Assembly (NCBI GenBank): GCA_035409945.1
Contig: DAONQC010000011.1
Location: 1-46,867 of the forward strand
Source of the DNA: MWEH01 sp035409945
GTDB taxonomy: Bacteria; Bacillota; Clostridia; Christensenellales; DTU072
DNA length: 46,867 nucleotides
Direction: 5' to 3'
Both the position numbers and the translations under genes were made by a program. The notes below the pieces were generated by a model that was not told the DNA's origin, ran no database searches, and saw only the letters and a program-made list of their open reading frames with translations. Of the stretch, positions 32,809 through 41,791 are shown in pieces (position 1 is the stretch's first letter; each line of letters starts with the position of its first letter).

Positions 32809-33513
32809 TTACGCCGTATATCCTCCGTCTATAGGAATTACAGCACCAGTAATGTAAGAGGCTTCGTCACTTGCTAAAAACGCTGCGCAATAAGCTACAT
32901 CTTCAGGAGTTCCCATACGGGAAATAGGGCAGTCTTCAATTATGGATTGAAGGGCAGAAGAATCTATATTTTTATTCATATTTGTGTCGATAACACCAGG
33001 GGCAATTAGGTTTACGGTTATACCAGAAGGACCGAGCTCTTTAGCTAAAGATTTAGTTATTCCAATAAGTCCTGCTTTTGAAGCTGCATAGTGTACTTCA
33101 CAAGCTGATCCAAAGAAACCCCACATGCTTCCAATATTTATTATTCTTCCAAATTTATTAGATACCATATTAGGAATAAATGATTGTGTTAAAAGGAAAG
33201 TGCCTTTAAGGTTGGTGTTAATAACATAGTCCCAGTATAGTTCATCTATGTCTGTACACATCCTAATGTCACTAACCCCAGCATTGTTGATTAATATATC
33301 AACCCCACCTACTTTTTCATGTAAGGTTCTTATGTGTTTCATATTGGTTATATCGCAATAAAAAGCTCTTGAGTTAGTTTGTTTAGCAAGCTCTTCAGCT
33401 TCATCTTTATGGGCTCGGTAAGTGAACATCACATTGTATCCATTGTTTGCAAAACAAGTAACAAGACCTCTTCCTATTCCTACTGCACCACCTGTAATTA
33501 ATACTGATTTCAT
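32809..33513 (-). CDS. Short-chain dehydrogenase/reductase, FabG-like
   Basis: This 234-residue classical SDR has the NAD(P) loop TGGAVGIGRG (about 7-16), NNAG (about 76-79), catalytic Ser (NIGSMWG), Tyr-x-x-x-Lys (YAASKAG) and the tail ASYITGAVIPIDGGYTA. It may be 3-oxoacyl-ACP reductase, but no fatty acid genes are nearby and many SDRs share this pattern. AGAGGAT precedes the ATG. It lies about 100 bp after the aroC-like gene on the same strand; between them is a ten-base palindromic hairpin (33545-33574). Confidence 0.88.
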   Translation of the reverse strand: MKSVLITGGAVGIGRGLVTCFANNGYNVMFTYRAHKDEAEELAKQTNSRAFYCDITNMKHIRTLHEKVGGVDILINNAGVSDIRMCTDIDELYWDYVINTNLKGTFLLTQSFIPNMVSNKFGRIINIGSMWGFFGSACEVHYAASKAGLIGITKSLAKELGPSGITVNLIAPGVIDTNMNKNIDSSALQSIIEDCPISRMGTPEDVAYCAAFLASDEASYITGAVIPIDGGYTA

Positions 33514-33544
33514 AATATATCCTCTAAAGTATTTTACATAATTC

Positions 33545-33574
33545 AGGATACATTAAATATATAAAATGTATCCT
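33545..33574. repeat. Palindromic hairpin between the aroC-like and SDR genes
   Basis: AGGATACATT and AATGTATCCT are perfect ten-base arms around ten bases. There is no T-run on either side, so terminator function is doubtful; it could be an operator or RNA processing site. Confidence 0.5.
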
Positions 33575-33615
33575 AATCATTAAATGTTTAATGTATTTAA
33601 TTTTTAATTAATTCG

Positions 33616-34752
33616 TTATTTATGGGGATTGTCGCCTGGCTTAATCTTCTTCTTTTCCACTTTAGGCATGTTCATATAACCTTCGCCTTCTAGGATAGAA
33701 TCAAGAGTTACTATTGCAGCTACTGATGTAGCAAGCACATTGCCTTCTGGGGCATGACAAACAGTATGTTCTCTATTAACTTTCAAGTCCACAATTTCGT
33801 TGGTTACTAAATCTAATCCTTTCATTGGTTGTTGTATAGAAGGGATTGGTTTAAAAACTGTATTCATAATAATTGGCATCCCATTACTTATACCACGGTT
33901 TAATCCGCCATTAAAGTTATTATCAGTTTCGATTTTTCCATTTTCTGTTACGTAGAAGGAGTCAGCAACTTCGCTTCCTCTAGCTTTAACAAAGTCATTA
34001 CCCAGTCCAAAACTAATGCTTTTTACACCAGGAAGAGCAAATATGAGTGAAGCAAGCTTGCTTTCTAATCCATCAAAACAGGGGGAGCCAAAGCCCGCAG
34101 GAAGTCCTACGATTGCAGTTTCAACAGCACCGCCTATAGAATCTCCGATTGCTGATATGCTTTGTAATAGAGATACCATTCTTTTCCTTACATCATTGGA
34201 GATTGTAGGCATACTCATGGAATTTAATCTTTCTATTAGTTCATCATCAATATGTACTCCAAAACTTTCATCTTGAATGTTACCGATTGCTTTTACGTGC
34301 GATACGACTTTTATACCCATATGTTGTAAGTAGTCCGCACAAAGCATACCAAAAAAGACTATTGGTAGGGTGATTTTAGAAGCAAAATGTCCACCATCTC
34401 TTTGGTCAGCATATCCACGATACCTAACATCAGCAACGTAATCTGCGTGAGATGGTTTTAATATGACATTCCCTGATTCTGTGTCGCTAGCGTTTTTATT
34501 ATAAAATAAAACAGTAATGGGAGCGCCATTGGTGACACCTTTATGTACGCCAGATACTATTACTGGTCTATCATCTTGTTTTCTCATACTAGTGAAGTTA
34601 ATATTCCCAAGACGAAGCTTAAGTCCTAGCTTAATACGATCCAAATTGACTGGAATCCCAGCAGGGAAGTCGTGTAAAGTTCCCCCGAAAACCTCACCTT
34701 GTGCCTCACCAAAAATTGATAATTTAATGTTATTACCCCAAACAGAACTCAT
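33616..34752 (-). CDS. aroC: Chorismate synthase homologue with altered active site
   Basis: The 378-residue AroC-fold protein aligns over its whole length with E. coli AroC (FGEAQGEVFGG, PAGIPV, KPSHADYV, GDSIGGAVE, GLPAGFGSP, FNGGLNRGISNGMPI, FKPIPSI). Residues normally needed are changed. The FGESHG histidine is Gln18. RRRPG is LRLGN. The RSSARET-type loop is HFASKIT. The GRHD motif is NREH (326-329). His102 of HADY is kept. It may therefore be inactive as chorismate synthase or act on something else. The ATG at 34752 follows AAGGAG by seven bases; an upstream in-frame start at 34785 is rejected because the site would lie inside the gene. Confidence 0.85.
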   Translation of the reverse strand: MSSVWGNNIKLSIFGEAQGEVFGGTLHDFPAGIPVNLDRIKLGLKLRLGNINFTSMRKQDDRPVIVSGVHKGVTNGAPITVLFYNKNASDTESGNVILKPSHADYVADVRYRGYADQRDGGHFASKITLPIVFFGMLCADYLQHMGIKVVSHVKAIGNIQDESFGVHIDDELIERLNSMSMPTISNDVRKRMVSLLQSISAIGDSIGGAVETAIVGLPAGFGSPCFDGLESKLASLIFALPGVKSISFGLGNDFVKARGSEVADSFYVTENGKIETDNNFNGGLNRGISNGMPIIMNTVFKPIPSIQQPMKGLDLVTNEIVDLKVNREHTVCHAPEGNVLATSVAAIVTLDSILEGEGYMNMPKVEKKKIKPGDNPHK

Positions 34753-34861
34753 TTTAAACTCCTTGTATATTGTAGCCAGTACCAAAACTGACTTGTTTAA
34801 CTATGTCTTTTATTGTGTCCATCTTTGTTTTTACTCTCGTATAATCGTTCGTTTCTCACCT

Positions 34862-35242
34862 CTAATCAATAAGCCCTGCATTTTCCAACTGCTGCTCGGC
34901 TACTGCTCTCTCAATAAACTCGTCAAGTGTTATACCCTTTGCGTTCAGGTAGTCACTTGACTTGATTTGCCCTCGCAATAGTTTCGTATCTGCAGGTCTC
35001 CACTCGTTAATCTTTTTACTTGCCCACCTTTCCTTACACCCTTCAAGTTTCATAATGTCGGCGTTAGTCAAAACAGGCTTTAAAATGATTTTTAATCGCT
35101 CTCTTGCGTTTAACCCTTCCATAATTTTTACTCCTTTTTTTGTTTTTTTAAACTTACTATTAAAAAAATATTCTGCAATATCTTTTCTTGTTAGACCTAA
35201 TACTTCTACTGCTTTTAGTATTTGCGTTTGCGTAAAATCCAC
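34862..35242 (-). CDS. Small helical, possibly DNA-binding protein
   Basis: This is a protein of 126 residues if begun at GTG 35242, or 86 residues if begun at ATG 35122, which has AAAGGAG nine bases upstream and is the better start. The segment LTNADIMKLEGCKERWASKKINEW reads like a short helix-turn-helix of phage-type small regulators. The N-terminal extension (TQILKAVEVLGLTRKDIAEYF) also looks protein-like and could be another helix-turn-helix, so the longer form is possible. No phage genes are nearby. Family not recognised. Confidence 0.5.
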   Translation of the reverse strand: MDFTQTQILKAVEVLGLTRKDIAEYFFNSKFKKTKKGVKIMEGLNARERLKIILKPVLTNADIMKLEGCKERWASKKINEWRPADTKLLRGQIKSSDYLNAKGITLDEFIERAVAEQQLENAGLID

Positions 35243-35419
35243 ATTGTGTATGCTAATTATATATTTAAAAAGGCAGGTTAGTCAATATGCATATGATTTG
35301 ACCTAACTAAAGGAAGGTATGTAATAAGCCAGGTTGAATTGCATTTATTGGTGTGATAAAATTGTCATAAATAATTTATTTATAGCGTTTCATTGCTGAA
35401 TGGTGTAAGGAGGAAGCTT

Positions 35420-35938
35420 ATGTCGGATATGGATTCAGAACTTAAACCCAAAGAAAAAAGCAATTTGAAAGTTTGCCCGCATTGTGGACATCCATTACCA
35501 ATAGAACCAGAAAATAATGAGGCAAATGATATTACAAAACCTATCGATCCATCTTGGACAAGTACTTGGGAAAAGAAACCGTTGAAGGTTAAAATTATAA
35601 TGGCAATCATAAGTGTATTAGCTATCATACTAGTTGTGTTGTTAGTTAAGTATTGGGATTCAGAATATATAACATCATCTGTGATACTTAGTATACCAAT
35701 AACATTTACTTTGCCAATATTTATACTTAGTTTATTTTTGGTAAAAGTGAAGAAAAGGGTGATAGACGGATATACGATATTAGTATATGCCGGTTTATTT
35801 AAACATATTTTAGTTGTAGAAGACGTAGTTCAAGAAAGCGGATTAAATCGAAACCTAAATGGTGTATTGCCAAATGGGAAAGAAATTTATGCTAAAATAA
35901 CAATGTGGGATGCATCTATAGAAATTGGCGTTCTCTGA
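35420..35938 (+). CDS. Zinc-ribbon membrane protein of unknown function
   Basis: The 172-residue protein has a CPHCGHPLP half zinc ribbon near residue 20, a polar linker, two membrane helices (about 58-77 and 83-107), and a C-terminal soluble part with repeated beta-like stretches. Only one CxxC is present, so a metal site would need two chains. AAGGAGG lies six bases before ATG 35420, favouring it over an upstream TTG. It stands alone ahead of the vitamin-uptake module. Confidence 0.65.
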   Translation: MSDMDSELKPKEKSNLKVCPHCGHPLPIEPENNEANDITKPIDPSWTSTWEKKPLKVKIIMAIISVLAIILVVLLVKYWDSEYITSSVILSIPITFTLPIFILSLFLVKVKKRVIDGYTILVYAGLFKHILVVEDVVQESGLNRNLNGVLPNGKEIYAKITMWDASIEIGVL

Positions 35939-36173
35939 CAATTGGTTGTTTTGAGTCCTTTAATTATGCGTTAGCTAATAGATTCTCACTACGAAATGTG
36001 TAATTTTCGTTAAAGATTGTAGTACTATAATTGCAATAACTGTTGCTTTGTGCTAGTCTAAAGAGGACTTTAGTGGGTTTTGATGAGTGTCTTGAAGCGC
36101 ACGAGAGCTGGTTTTATATGCGTTTTGCATGAAAGTTCCAGTAATACCCTGAAGTCAAAGGAGGGTAGGAACA
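35939..36173 (+). promoter_or_regulatory. Long leader of the vitamin-uptake module
   Basis: This 235-bp stretch has no gene and ends in AAAGGAGGG before the lipoprotein start. It contains CTAAAGAGGACTTTAG, a perfect six-base hairpin, at about 36057-36072, and further pairing potential around 36080-36150. Transport genes of this type are often riboswitch controlled, but I could not match a known class such as cobalamin, thiamine or folate. Confidence 0.3.
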
Positions 36174-36677
36174 ATGAAAAACAAGAAAAAATTAAATGTT
36201 CTATTATCAATTTTAGTACTAACTGTAATTTTCTCATTAGCAGTTACGGCATTTGCAGTTGCTTGTAAGCCGAAGGAAGAGCCTGTAGTAGCAGAGGAGC
36301 CTTTTGAGATTACTATTATGTTTCTTAACAAAGAAAACATAGTACTCAAAACCAACAAGCTAGAAGTGAAAGGCGGTTATCTTGAAGCTGCGCTTGTTAG
36401 TGTGGTTAATAGCAGCGAGGGTAAATTAGAGTTTGCTTCCACCACTTCAGCGTATGGAACGTTTATAAACTCCTTCACAATAGATGGGACAAAATATGGA
36501 ACTGGTGCAGGTGAGTTTGTAGCAATGTATCACGATGATGCAGAAAATTATAACCAAGCTTGGGGTTCGGTTACAATTGAAGAGAAATTTTATGGTTCTT
36601 CAACTTTAGGTATGAGTACTTTGCCAGTTAAAGAAGGAAAGACATATATTTTCACAGTTGGAGTTTATACGGGCTAA
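36174..36677 (+). CDS. Secreted lipoprotein, DUF4430/transcobalamin-like
   Basis: The 167-residue protein has an N-terminal signal segment (LNVLLSILVLTVIFSLAVTA) followed by FAVAC, a plausible lipobox (Cys32), so it should be anchored outside. The remaining 130 residues (GTFINSFTIDGTKYG, AWGSVTIEEKFYGSSTLGMS, GKTYIFTVGVY) follow the pattern of the small DUF4430 domain related to the C-terminal domain of transcobalamin. The next gene, 34 bp away, is an ECF S component, so a substrate-capturing role for a cobamide or related vitamin is likely but unproven. Confidence 0.6.
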   Translation: MKNKKKLNVLLSILVLTVIFSLAVTAFAVACKPKEEPVVAEEPFEITIMFLNKENIVLKTNKLEVKGGYLEAALVSVVNSSEGKLEFASTTSAYGTFINSFTIDGTKYGTGAGEFVAMYHDDAENYNQAWGSVTIEEKFYGSSTLGMSTLPVKEGKTYIFTVGVYTG

Positions 36678-36711
36678 ACACTTCAATGAGCGTTAAATAG
36701 TATTATATTCG

Positions 36712-37275
36712 TTGAGGATGAAAGCACCAAGCTCTCAAAAAATTAACGTAAAAAAAAGGGTGAGGGAGCTAGTTTTAATAGCTCTGCTCACTGCTGTTTT
36801 GTCTGCTGGCAAAATGGCACTTAGTTTTATACCAAATGTAGAAATTGTTACGGTGTGCATTATTGCCTTTACCTTTGTGTTTGGTATCAAAATAGGTATG
36901 CCATCCACATTGATTTTTTGTGCAATTGAGGGCGCAATATATGGACTTGCACCCTGGCTTTTATCATACTTTATATACTGGCCCTTGCTTTCAGTAGTTA
37001 CAGCACTTTTGACAAAAGCAATACATAAAAACAAAGTAGCCATTCCAGTTTTAATTGCATTTTTTATGACTTCATTTTTTGGGGTTTTAACCACATTTGT
37101 AGATACTTGTTTTTACTCAGGGGGACAGTCTTTTTGGAACTTTTATGCGGCAATGTATGTAAGGGGCATATACTTTTATTTAGTGCACATTATATCGAAT
37201 ATAATTGTTGTTGGAGTATTGTTTACTCCTCTAACAAAACTACTTGAAAAAAACAAAGAACATTATTTCGCATAA
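36712..37275 (+). CDS. ECF transporter S component
   Basis: The 187-residue protein has five to six membrane helices (LVLIALLTAVLSAGKMALSF, then segments up to about 175) and the general look of ECF S components, the substrate-binding membrane proteins. Its FIPNVEIVTVCIIAF run is typical of S components of the vitamin group, including putative cobalamin ones. Start uncertain: TTG 36712 and ATG 36718 have no well-spaced ribosome site. The genes for the energising EcfA1-EcfA2-EcfT complex follow after 147 bp and a likely promoter. Confidence 0.75.
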   Translation: MRMKAPSSQKINVKKRVRELVLIALLTAVLSAGKMALSFIPNVEIVTVCIIAFTFVFGIKIGMPSTLIFCAIEGAIYGLAPWLLSYFIYWPLLSVVTALLTKAIHKNKVAIPVLIAFFMTSFFGVLTTFVDTCFYSGGQSFWNFYAAMYVRGIYFYLVHIISNIIVVGVLFTPLTKLLEKNKEHYFA

Positions 37276-37355
37276 AAGCTAGCTAGAAGATAATCAGTTT
37301 TTAAAAGGTATTGAATAATTGATTGCATATGCAGTGAAGTGAGACGGTGGTTTAA

Positions 37356-37384
37356 TTGTTTTTTTGGCTTGGAGTGTATATAAT
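37356..37384 (+). promoter_or_regulatory. Likely promoter of ecfA1-ecfA2-ecfT-truA
   Basis: TTGTTT, 17 bp, TATAAT, 38 bp before the ecfA1 start. This would allow the energising module to be made independently of the S component, as needed for sharing among S components. Confidence 0.5.
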
Positions 37385-37422
37385 AAGTTCATTCTATTAT
37401 ATAAAATATTTAGTAGGGCGAA

Positions 37423-38295
37423 GTGGATAATATTATTGAACTAAACAATGTAAGTTATGATTACGTTTCTGGTGACATAACCACTAAAGGTGTAAAAAAT
37501 ATTAACCTCGATATTGAGAGGGGATCTTTTGTTGTATTCGTAGGTCATAACGGAAGTGGCAAATCCACACTTGCTAAACTTTTAAATGGGTTTTTTGTAC
37601 CCGACAGTGGAAAGGTTTTTGTAGATGGTATAGATACTGCTGATGATAGTCGGATTTTTGACATAAGAAAGAAAGTTGGTATGGTTTTTCAAAACCCAGA
37701 TAACCAAATGGTAGCTTCAATTGTGGAAGACGATTTAGCATTTGGTCCCGAAAATTTAGGGGTGCCAAGAGAAGAAATTGGAAAGCGTATTGACTGGGCT
37801 TTAAAGACGGTTAACATGGAAGGTCAAAACAAAAGAACTCCCAATAAACTATCTGGAGGTCAAAAACAAAGAATATCTATCGCTGCTATTTTAGTTATGA
37901 AACCAGATGTGTTAATTTTAGACGAGAGTACCGCTATGCTTGACCCTAGGGGCAGAGAAGAAGTAATGGAAACAATAATGCACTTAAATAAAGAAGCGGG
38001 ATTAACGGTTATACTAATAACTCACTATATGGAAGAAGTGATACTGGCTGATAAAGTGGTAGTTATGAATGATGGGGAAATAGCACTTAGCGGAACTCCT
38101 AAAGAAGTATATAAAGAATTAGAAATTATTCGAAAAGCCCAATTAGAACTTCCAATAATCACACAAGTAGCAGTGGAACTGAATAATCGTGGGTATGATG
38201 TACCTCTTGCTTTAACAAAAGAAGAATTGGTAGATGCACTATGCGATGGAGCAAAAGACAAAGATAAGGTAGATACAGCCGAGGTGGTAAAATGA
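37423..38295 (+). CDS. ecfA1: ECF transporter ATP-binding subunit EcfA1
   Basis: The 290-residue ABC ATPase has Walker A GHNGSGKST (41-49), Q loop FQNPDNQMV (typical of EcfA), signature LSGGQKQRISIA, Walker B VLILDESTAMLD and switch His (ITHYMEE). The EcfA1 Walker B region has Ser in DEST where the partner has DEPT, as is usual for the pair. It starts at GTG 37423 and overlaps ecfA2 by four bases. Confidence 0.93.
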   Translation: MDNIIELNNVSYDYVSGDITTKGVKNINLDIERGSFVVFVGHNGSGKSTLAKLLNGFFVPDSGKVFVDGIDTADDSRIFDIRKKVGMVFQNPDNQMVASIVEDDLAFGPENLGVPREEIGKRIDWALKTVNMEGQNKRTPNKLSGGQKQRISIAAILVMKPDVLILDESTAMLDPRGREEVMETIMHLNKEAGLTVILITHYMEEVILADKVVVMNDGEIALSGTPKEVYKELEIIRKAQLELPIITQVAVELNNRGYDVPLALTKEELVDALCDGAKDKDKVDTAEVVK

Positions 38296-39254
38296 GTAAT
38301 GTTATCATAGAAGCAAGTAATCTATCGTTTACATATAGCGCAAAATCGCCATTTGAAAAAGTTGCTCTTAAAGACATATCTTTTAAAATTTACGAAGGTG
38401 AAACAGTAGGCATAATTGGGTCTACTGGGAGTGGCAAATCTACACTTGTTCAACATCTTAATGGGCTTATAAAAGTTACTAAAGGTAATCTCAATGTATG
38501 TGGGTTTGACCTTGCTAGTAGAAAGGTGAAATATAAAGAACTTAGAAAAAAAATAGGGATGCTATTTCAATATCCCGAATATCAACTCTTTGAAGAAACT
38601 GTTTTAAAAGATGTCAGTTTTGGACCAAAAAACTTTGGCTTTACAAAAGAAGAAGCAACAGAAGCTGCTAAAGAAGCTATCAAGATGGTTGGACTAGATT
38701 TAGAAGAAGTGGGTGAAAAATCTCCTTTTGAATTGTCTGGTGGTCAACAAAGAAGGGTAGCTATCGCAGGCGTAATAGCATCGAAGCCTGAAGTATTAGT
38801 ACTAGATGAACCAACATCAGGTCTTGACCCACAAGGTAAAAAAGCAATACTTGAGCTAGTAGAAGAGTTGAAAAAAAGTTTTTGCAAAACCGTTATTATG
38901 ATTAGTCACAATATGGATGAAATTGCAAAGTATTGTGAGAGAGTCATTGTATTAAATGAGGGACAGATTGTCTTTGACGGCTCGCAAAGAGAGTTTTTTA
39001 AAGATCCAAAAAACATAGAAGGAACAGGTCTTAAATTGCCTCAAACAGTTGCACTTCGTGAAGATTTAAAAGCTAGAGGACTAGATGTATCTAGCGACTG
39101 TTTAACCGTAGAAGAAGTTGTAGACGCTATTGAAAAAAGTGGCATTTTAACTAAAATAAAAATAGCTAATAATACTGAAGTAGAGAATGCTTTGCAAGAG
39201 AAAAGTCTAGTAAAAGACGATGGTGTTTTAGATGGTGATGGAGGGGAAGAGTAA
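38292..39254 (+). CDS. ecfA2: ECF transporter ATP-binding subunit EcfA2
   Basis: The 320-residue ABC ATPase partner has Walker A GSTGSGKST, Q loop FQYPEYQLFEE (typical EcfA2), signature LSGGQQRRVAIA, Walker B VLVLDEPTSGLD and switch ISHNMDE. The C-terminal extension is about 40 residues longer than usual and acidic. It overlaps ecfA1 (ATGA) and ecfT (TAATG), so all three are translationally coupled in stoichiometric amounts. Confidence 0.94.
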   Translation: MSNVIIEASNLSFTYSAKSPFEKVALKDISFKIYEGETVGIIGSTGSGKSTLVQHLNGLIKVTKGNLNVCGFDLASRKVKYKELRKKIGMLFQYPEYQLFEETVLKDVSFGPKNFGFTKEEATEAAKEAIKMVGLDLEEVGEKSPFELSGGQQRRVAIAGVIASKPEVLVLDEPTSGLDPQGKKAILELVEELKKSFCKTVIMISHNMDEIAKYCERVIVLNEGQIVFDGSQREFFKDPKNIEGTGLKLPQTVALREDLKARGLDVSSDCLTVEEVVDAIEKSGILTKIKIANNTEVENALQEKSLVKDDGVLDGDGGEE

Positions 39255-40090
39255 TGGGCAGAGATATTACTTTTGGTCAATATTATCCGACTGATTCTTT
39301 CATCCATAAACTAGATCCAAGAATCAAGTTTTTACTCATGGTTGCGTATATAGTAGCTGTGTTTTTAGTAAAGAATTTATTTGGTTTTGTAGCCATTGCA
39401 TTATGGCTATTAATAGTTATTTTAGTATCCAAAGTTCCACCATTAAAGGTCCTAAAGAGCCTAAAAGCAATAATTTTTATTGTTATATTCACGGCAGTTT
39501 TAAATGTGTTTTTTAATAATTCTGGTAAGATTTTTTGGCAGTGGAGAAGAATAGTTATTTCAGCGGGAGGCATAGAGCTTGCTATTACAGTTATGCTTAG
39601 AATAGTACTACTTGTGGGTGGAACAAGTATGTTAACTTTCACTACCACGCCTATGGAATTAACCGATGGTTTAGAGAGTTTAATGACACCTCTTAAGTGG
39701 ATAAAAGTACCCGTCCATGACATTGCAATTATTATGAATATTGCTCTTAAGTTTATCCCGATTTTAACAGAAGAAGTTGATAAAATAACTATGGCGCAAA
39801 AAGCTAGAGGTGCATCGTTTGATGAAGGTGGATTAATTACAAGAGCAAAAGCGCTGATTCCAATTTTAATACCACTTTTTGTGTCTGCATTTCGACGTGC
39901 TGATGAACTAGCGTTAGCACTAGATGCAAGATGTTATAACGCCACCCCAAAAAGAACAAAATACAAGGTACTTAAGCCAACTTGGAGAGATATAATTGCG
40001 ACTTTATTTACAGCAATTTTAGTTGTTATCGTAGTTGCAGTTAATAATAATTTCTGGGGTCTAGTTCCACCATACTCTCTTTGGGGATAA
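39254..40090 (+). CDS. ecfT: ECF transporter membrane subunit EcfT
   Basis: The 278-residue integral membrane scaffold has about six helices and the two coupling-helix motifs that grip the ATPases: an Ala-Arg-Gly in MAQKARGASFD (about 180) and ALDARCYN (about 228). It links EcfA1/A2 to S components. Start ATG overlaps the ecfA2 stop. Together with the S component upstream it forms a complete group I or II ECF transporter set. Confidence 0.92.
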   Translation: MGRDITFGQYYPTDSFIHKLDPRIKFLLMVAYIVAVFLVKNLFGFVAIALWLLIVILVSKVPPLKVLKSLKAIIFIVIFTAVLNVFFNNSGKIFWQWRRIVISAGGIELAITVMLRIVLLVGGTSMLTFTTTPMELTDGLESLMTPLKWIKVPVHDIAIIMNIALKFIPILTEEVDKITMAQKARGASFDEGGLITRAKALIPILIPLFVSAFRRADELALALDARCYNATPKRTKYKVLKPTWRDIIATLFTAILVVIVVAVNNNFWGLVPPYSLWG

Positions 40091-40256
40091 TGAAAAAAGT
40101 TATAGTTAGATGCTTGGCACCTAAGTCTAAATAACATAGCATTTTGTGCATTTGATAGGCTTTGAAAAATAATAACATTTCAGTGTGGTGATACTTGAAA
40201 AACTGGCACATACCAATGCCTGAGCGTGATGACAGCCAAAGATTTGGAGGCAAAAT

Positions 40257-41006
40257 TTGAGATATGCAATGATAGTTGAGTATGATGGAGCTAATTATTC
40301 TGGCTGGCAGAGGCAAAAAAAGTATAATTCTGTCCAGGAAGAAATTGAAAAAGCTTTAGAGAGATTATTCAACCAGCAGATAGTAATAGTGGGTAGTGGT
40401 AGGACCGATAAAGGCGTGAATGCTGAAGGTCAGGTTGCCCATTTTGATGTAGATACAGAGTTAACTCCTTTCAAAATGAAGGGGAGTTTAAATTATTTTC
40501 TACCAGAAGACATTCAAATAATAGAGATAAAAAAAGTAAGAGATGATTTTCATGCTCAGTATGATGCAATAAGCAAAGTGTATGAGTACAGAGCTTTTGT
40601 TTCAAGAATAAAAAGGCCACTGAAGAGAAAATATTACATACAAATCGTACCCCCAGTAGATATTGAGTTAATAAAAAAATGTGCTAAACAAATAGAGGGG
40701 GAACATGATTTTGCTGCATTTTCAGTATTTAATAATCAAGAAAGGCAAAATACTGTACGGACTATCCATAGGCTTGATGTGTTAGTAGATGGAGAAGAAG
40801 TAATATTTCAAATAGAAGGAAATGGCTTTTTATACAAAATGGTAAGAAGTATTGTGGGGACTTTAATTTGGATTGGAAAAGGCAAACTCCCTTCCGACAC
40901 TATTGATAAAATGTTCAAAACTGGTCTTAGAGAACTTGGTGGAAAAACTCAGTCTCCAAATGGACTGATATTAAAGTCAGTTGAATATAAAGAGTTTCGG
41001 AGCTGA
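40257..41006 (+). CDS. truA: tRNA pseudouridine(38-40) synthase TruA
   Basis: The enzyme isomerises uridines 38, 39 and 40 of the tRNA anticodon arm. The 249-residue protein starts at TTG 40257 with GGAGG six bases upstream. It has YDGANYSGWQRQ, the catalytic Asp51 in GSGRTDKGVNA, FHAQYDAISKVYEYR and FLYKMVRSIVGTL, all as in the family. The ecf-truA-rplM-rpsI order is a classic Firmicutes arrangement. Confidence 0.96.
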   Translation: MRYAMIVEYDGANYSGWQRQKKYNSVQEEIEKALERLFNQQIVIVGSGRTDKGVNAEGQVAHFDVDTELTPFKMKGSLNYFLPEDIQIIEIKKVRDDFHAQYDAISKVYEYRAFVSRIKRPLKRKYYIQIVPPVDIELIKKCAKQIEGEHDFAAFSVFNNQERQNTVRTIHRLDVLVDGEEVIFQIEGNGFLYKMVRSIVGTLIWIGKGKLPSDTIDKMFKTGLRELGGKTQSPNGLILKSVEYKEFRS

Positions 41007-41243
41007 AGGAGAAGTAGAGTCTATTAACTTTTATAGAGTTTTGTAAACTTGCAGATGTAACCAAACTTAAAAAAGCTTATTGATATTACAAAATACGGCT
41101 TTGATATGCGGAAAAGCACCTATAGTTGACTTCCGATAAGATACAATTATCAACTTTATTTAACGATGACATATGCATAACGGATAAGAGCATATAACAT
41201 ATAAAAATAAACTGTCTTTAAATTGAATGTAGTTTTTTTTTGT

Positions 41244-41272
41244 TTGACTTATGCGTGTCCGTGTAATATTAT
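41244..41272 (+). promoter_or_regulatory. Promoter of rplM-rpsI
   Basis: TTGACT, 17 bp, TATTAT; start of transcription expected near 41279. 41007-41243 otherwise shows no gene or repeat. Confidence 0.7.
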
Positions 41273-41278
41273 ATACAA

Positions 41279-41349
41279 GCATGCGATTTTTTAGGAGTGA
41301 ATTAGCCCCTCGCTTCATAAGAATAGACATAAATATTGGAGGTTTTACC
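41279..41349 (+). promoter_or_regulatory. Putative ribosomal-protein (L13) leader
   Basis: From the predicted start, GCGA (41283) can pair with TCGC (41310) and AGG with CCC inside, just before the ribosome site GGAGG. Position and size fit the L13 leader by which L13 represses its own operon in Firmicutes. The match is by layout and partial pairing, not by a full consensus check. Confidence 0.45.
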
Positions 41350-41781
41350 ATGAAATCATATATGGCAAAAGCTGGTGAATATGAGAGAAAATGGTATGTA
41401 GTGGATGCAGAAGGAATGATCCTTGGTAGACTTGCAACTCAAATTGCAATGGTCTTAAGAGGTAAAGATAAGCCCACCTACACACCTAACGTAGACACTG
41501 GCGATTTTGTAATCGTTGTTAATGCCGATAAGATAGTTCTTACAGGCAAGAAGTTAGAGCAAAAATCATACAAATATCATACTGGTTATGTTGGCGGATT
41601 AAAGAGCGTTTCATACAAGCACATTATGGAAAATAATCCTGAAGTAGCTGTCGAGCGCGCTGTGAAAGGAATGTTACCAAAGACTAAATTAGGAAGAGGC
41701 ATGTATAAGCGTCTTTTTGTATATAGTGGTCCTGATCATAAGCATCAAGCACAAAAACCAGAACCTTTAAAATTTAACTAA
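41350..41781 (+). CDS. rplM: Large-subunit ribosomal protein L13 (uL13)
   Basis: The 143-residue protein has RKWYVVDAEGMILGRLATQI, GKDKPTYTPNVDTGDFVIVV, KYHTGYVGGLKS and AVKGMLPKTKLGRGMYKRLF, all family landmarks. The start is ATG 41350, eight bases after GGAGG. An open extension upstream to 41251 runs through the promoter and leader and is not coding. Operon with rpsI, ten bases apart. Confidence 0.97.
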   Translation: MKSYMAKAGEYERKWYVVDAEGMILGRLATQIAMVLRGKDKPTYTPNVDTGDFVIVVNADKIVLTGKKLEQKSYKYHTGYVGGLKSVSYKHIMENNPEVAVERAVKGMLPKTKLGRGMYKRLFVYSGPDHKHQAQKPEPLKFN

Positions 41782-41791
41782 GAGGTGAAAA

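Noticed and set aside
36060..36173. Cobalamin riboswitch before the lipoprotein gene
   Set aside because: The conserved core and B12 box could not be found; only generic hairpins are visible.
41251..41349. In-frame extension of rplM
   Set aside because: It runs through the promoter -10 region and leader; the family starts at 41350 after GGAGG.
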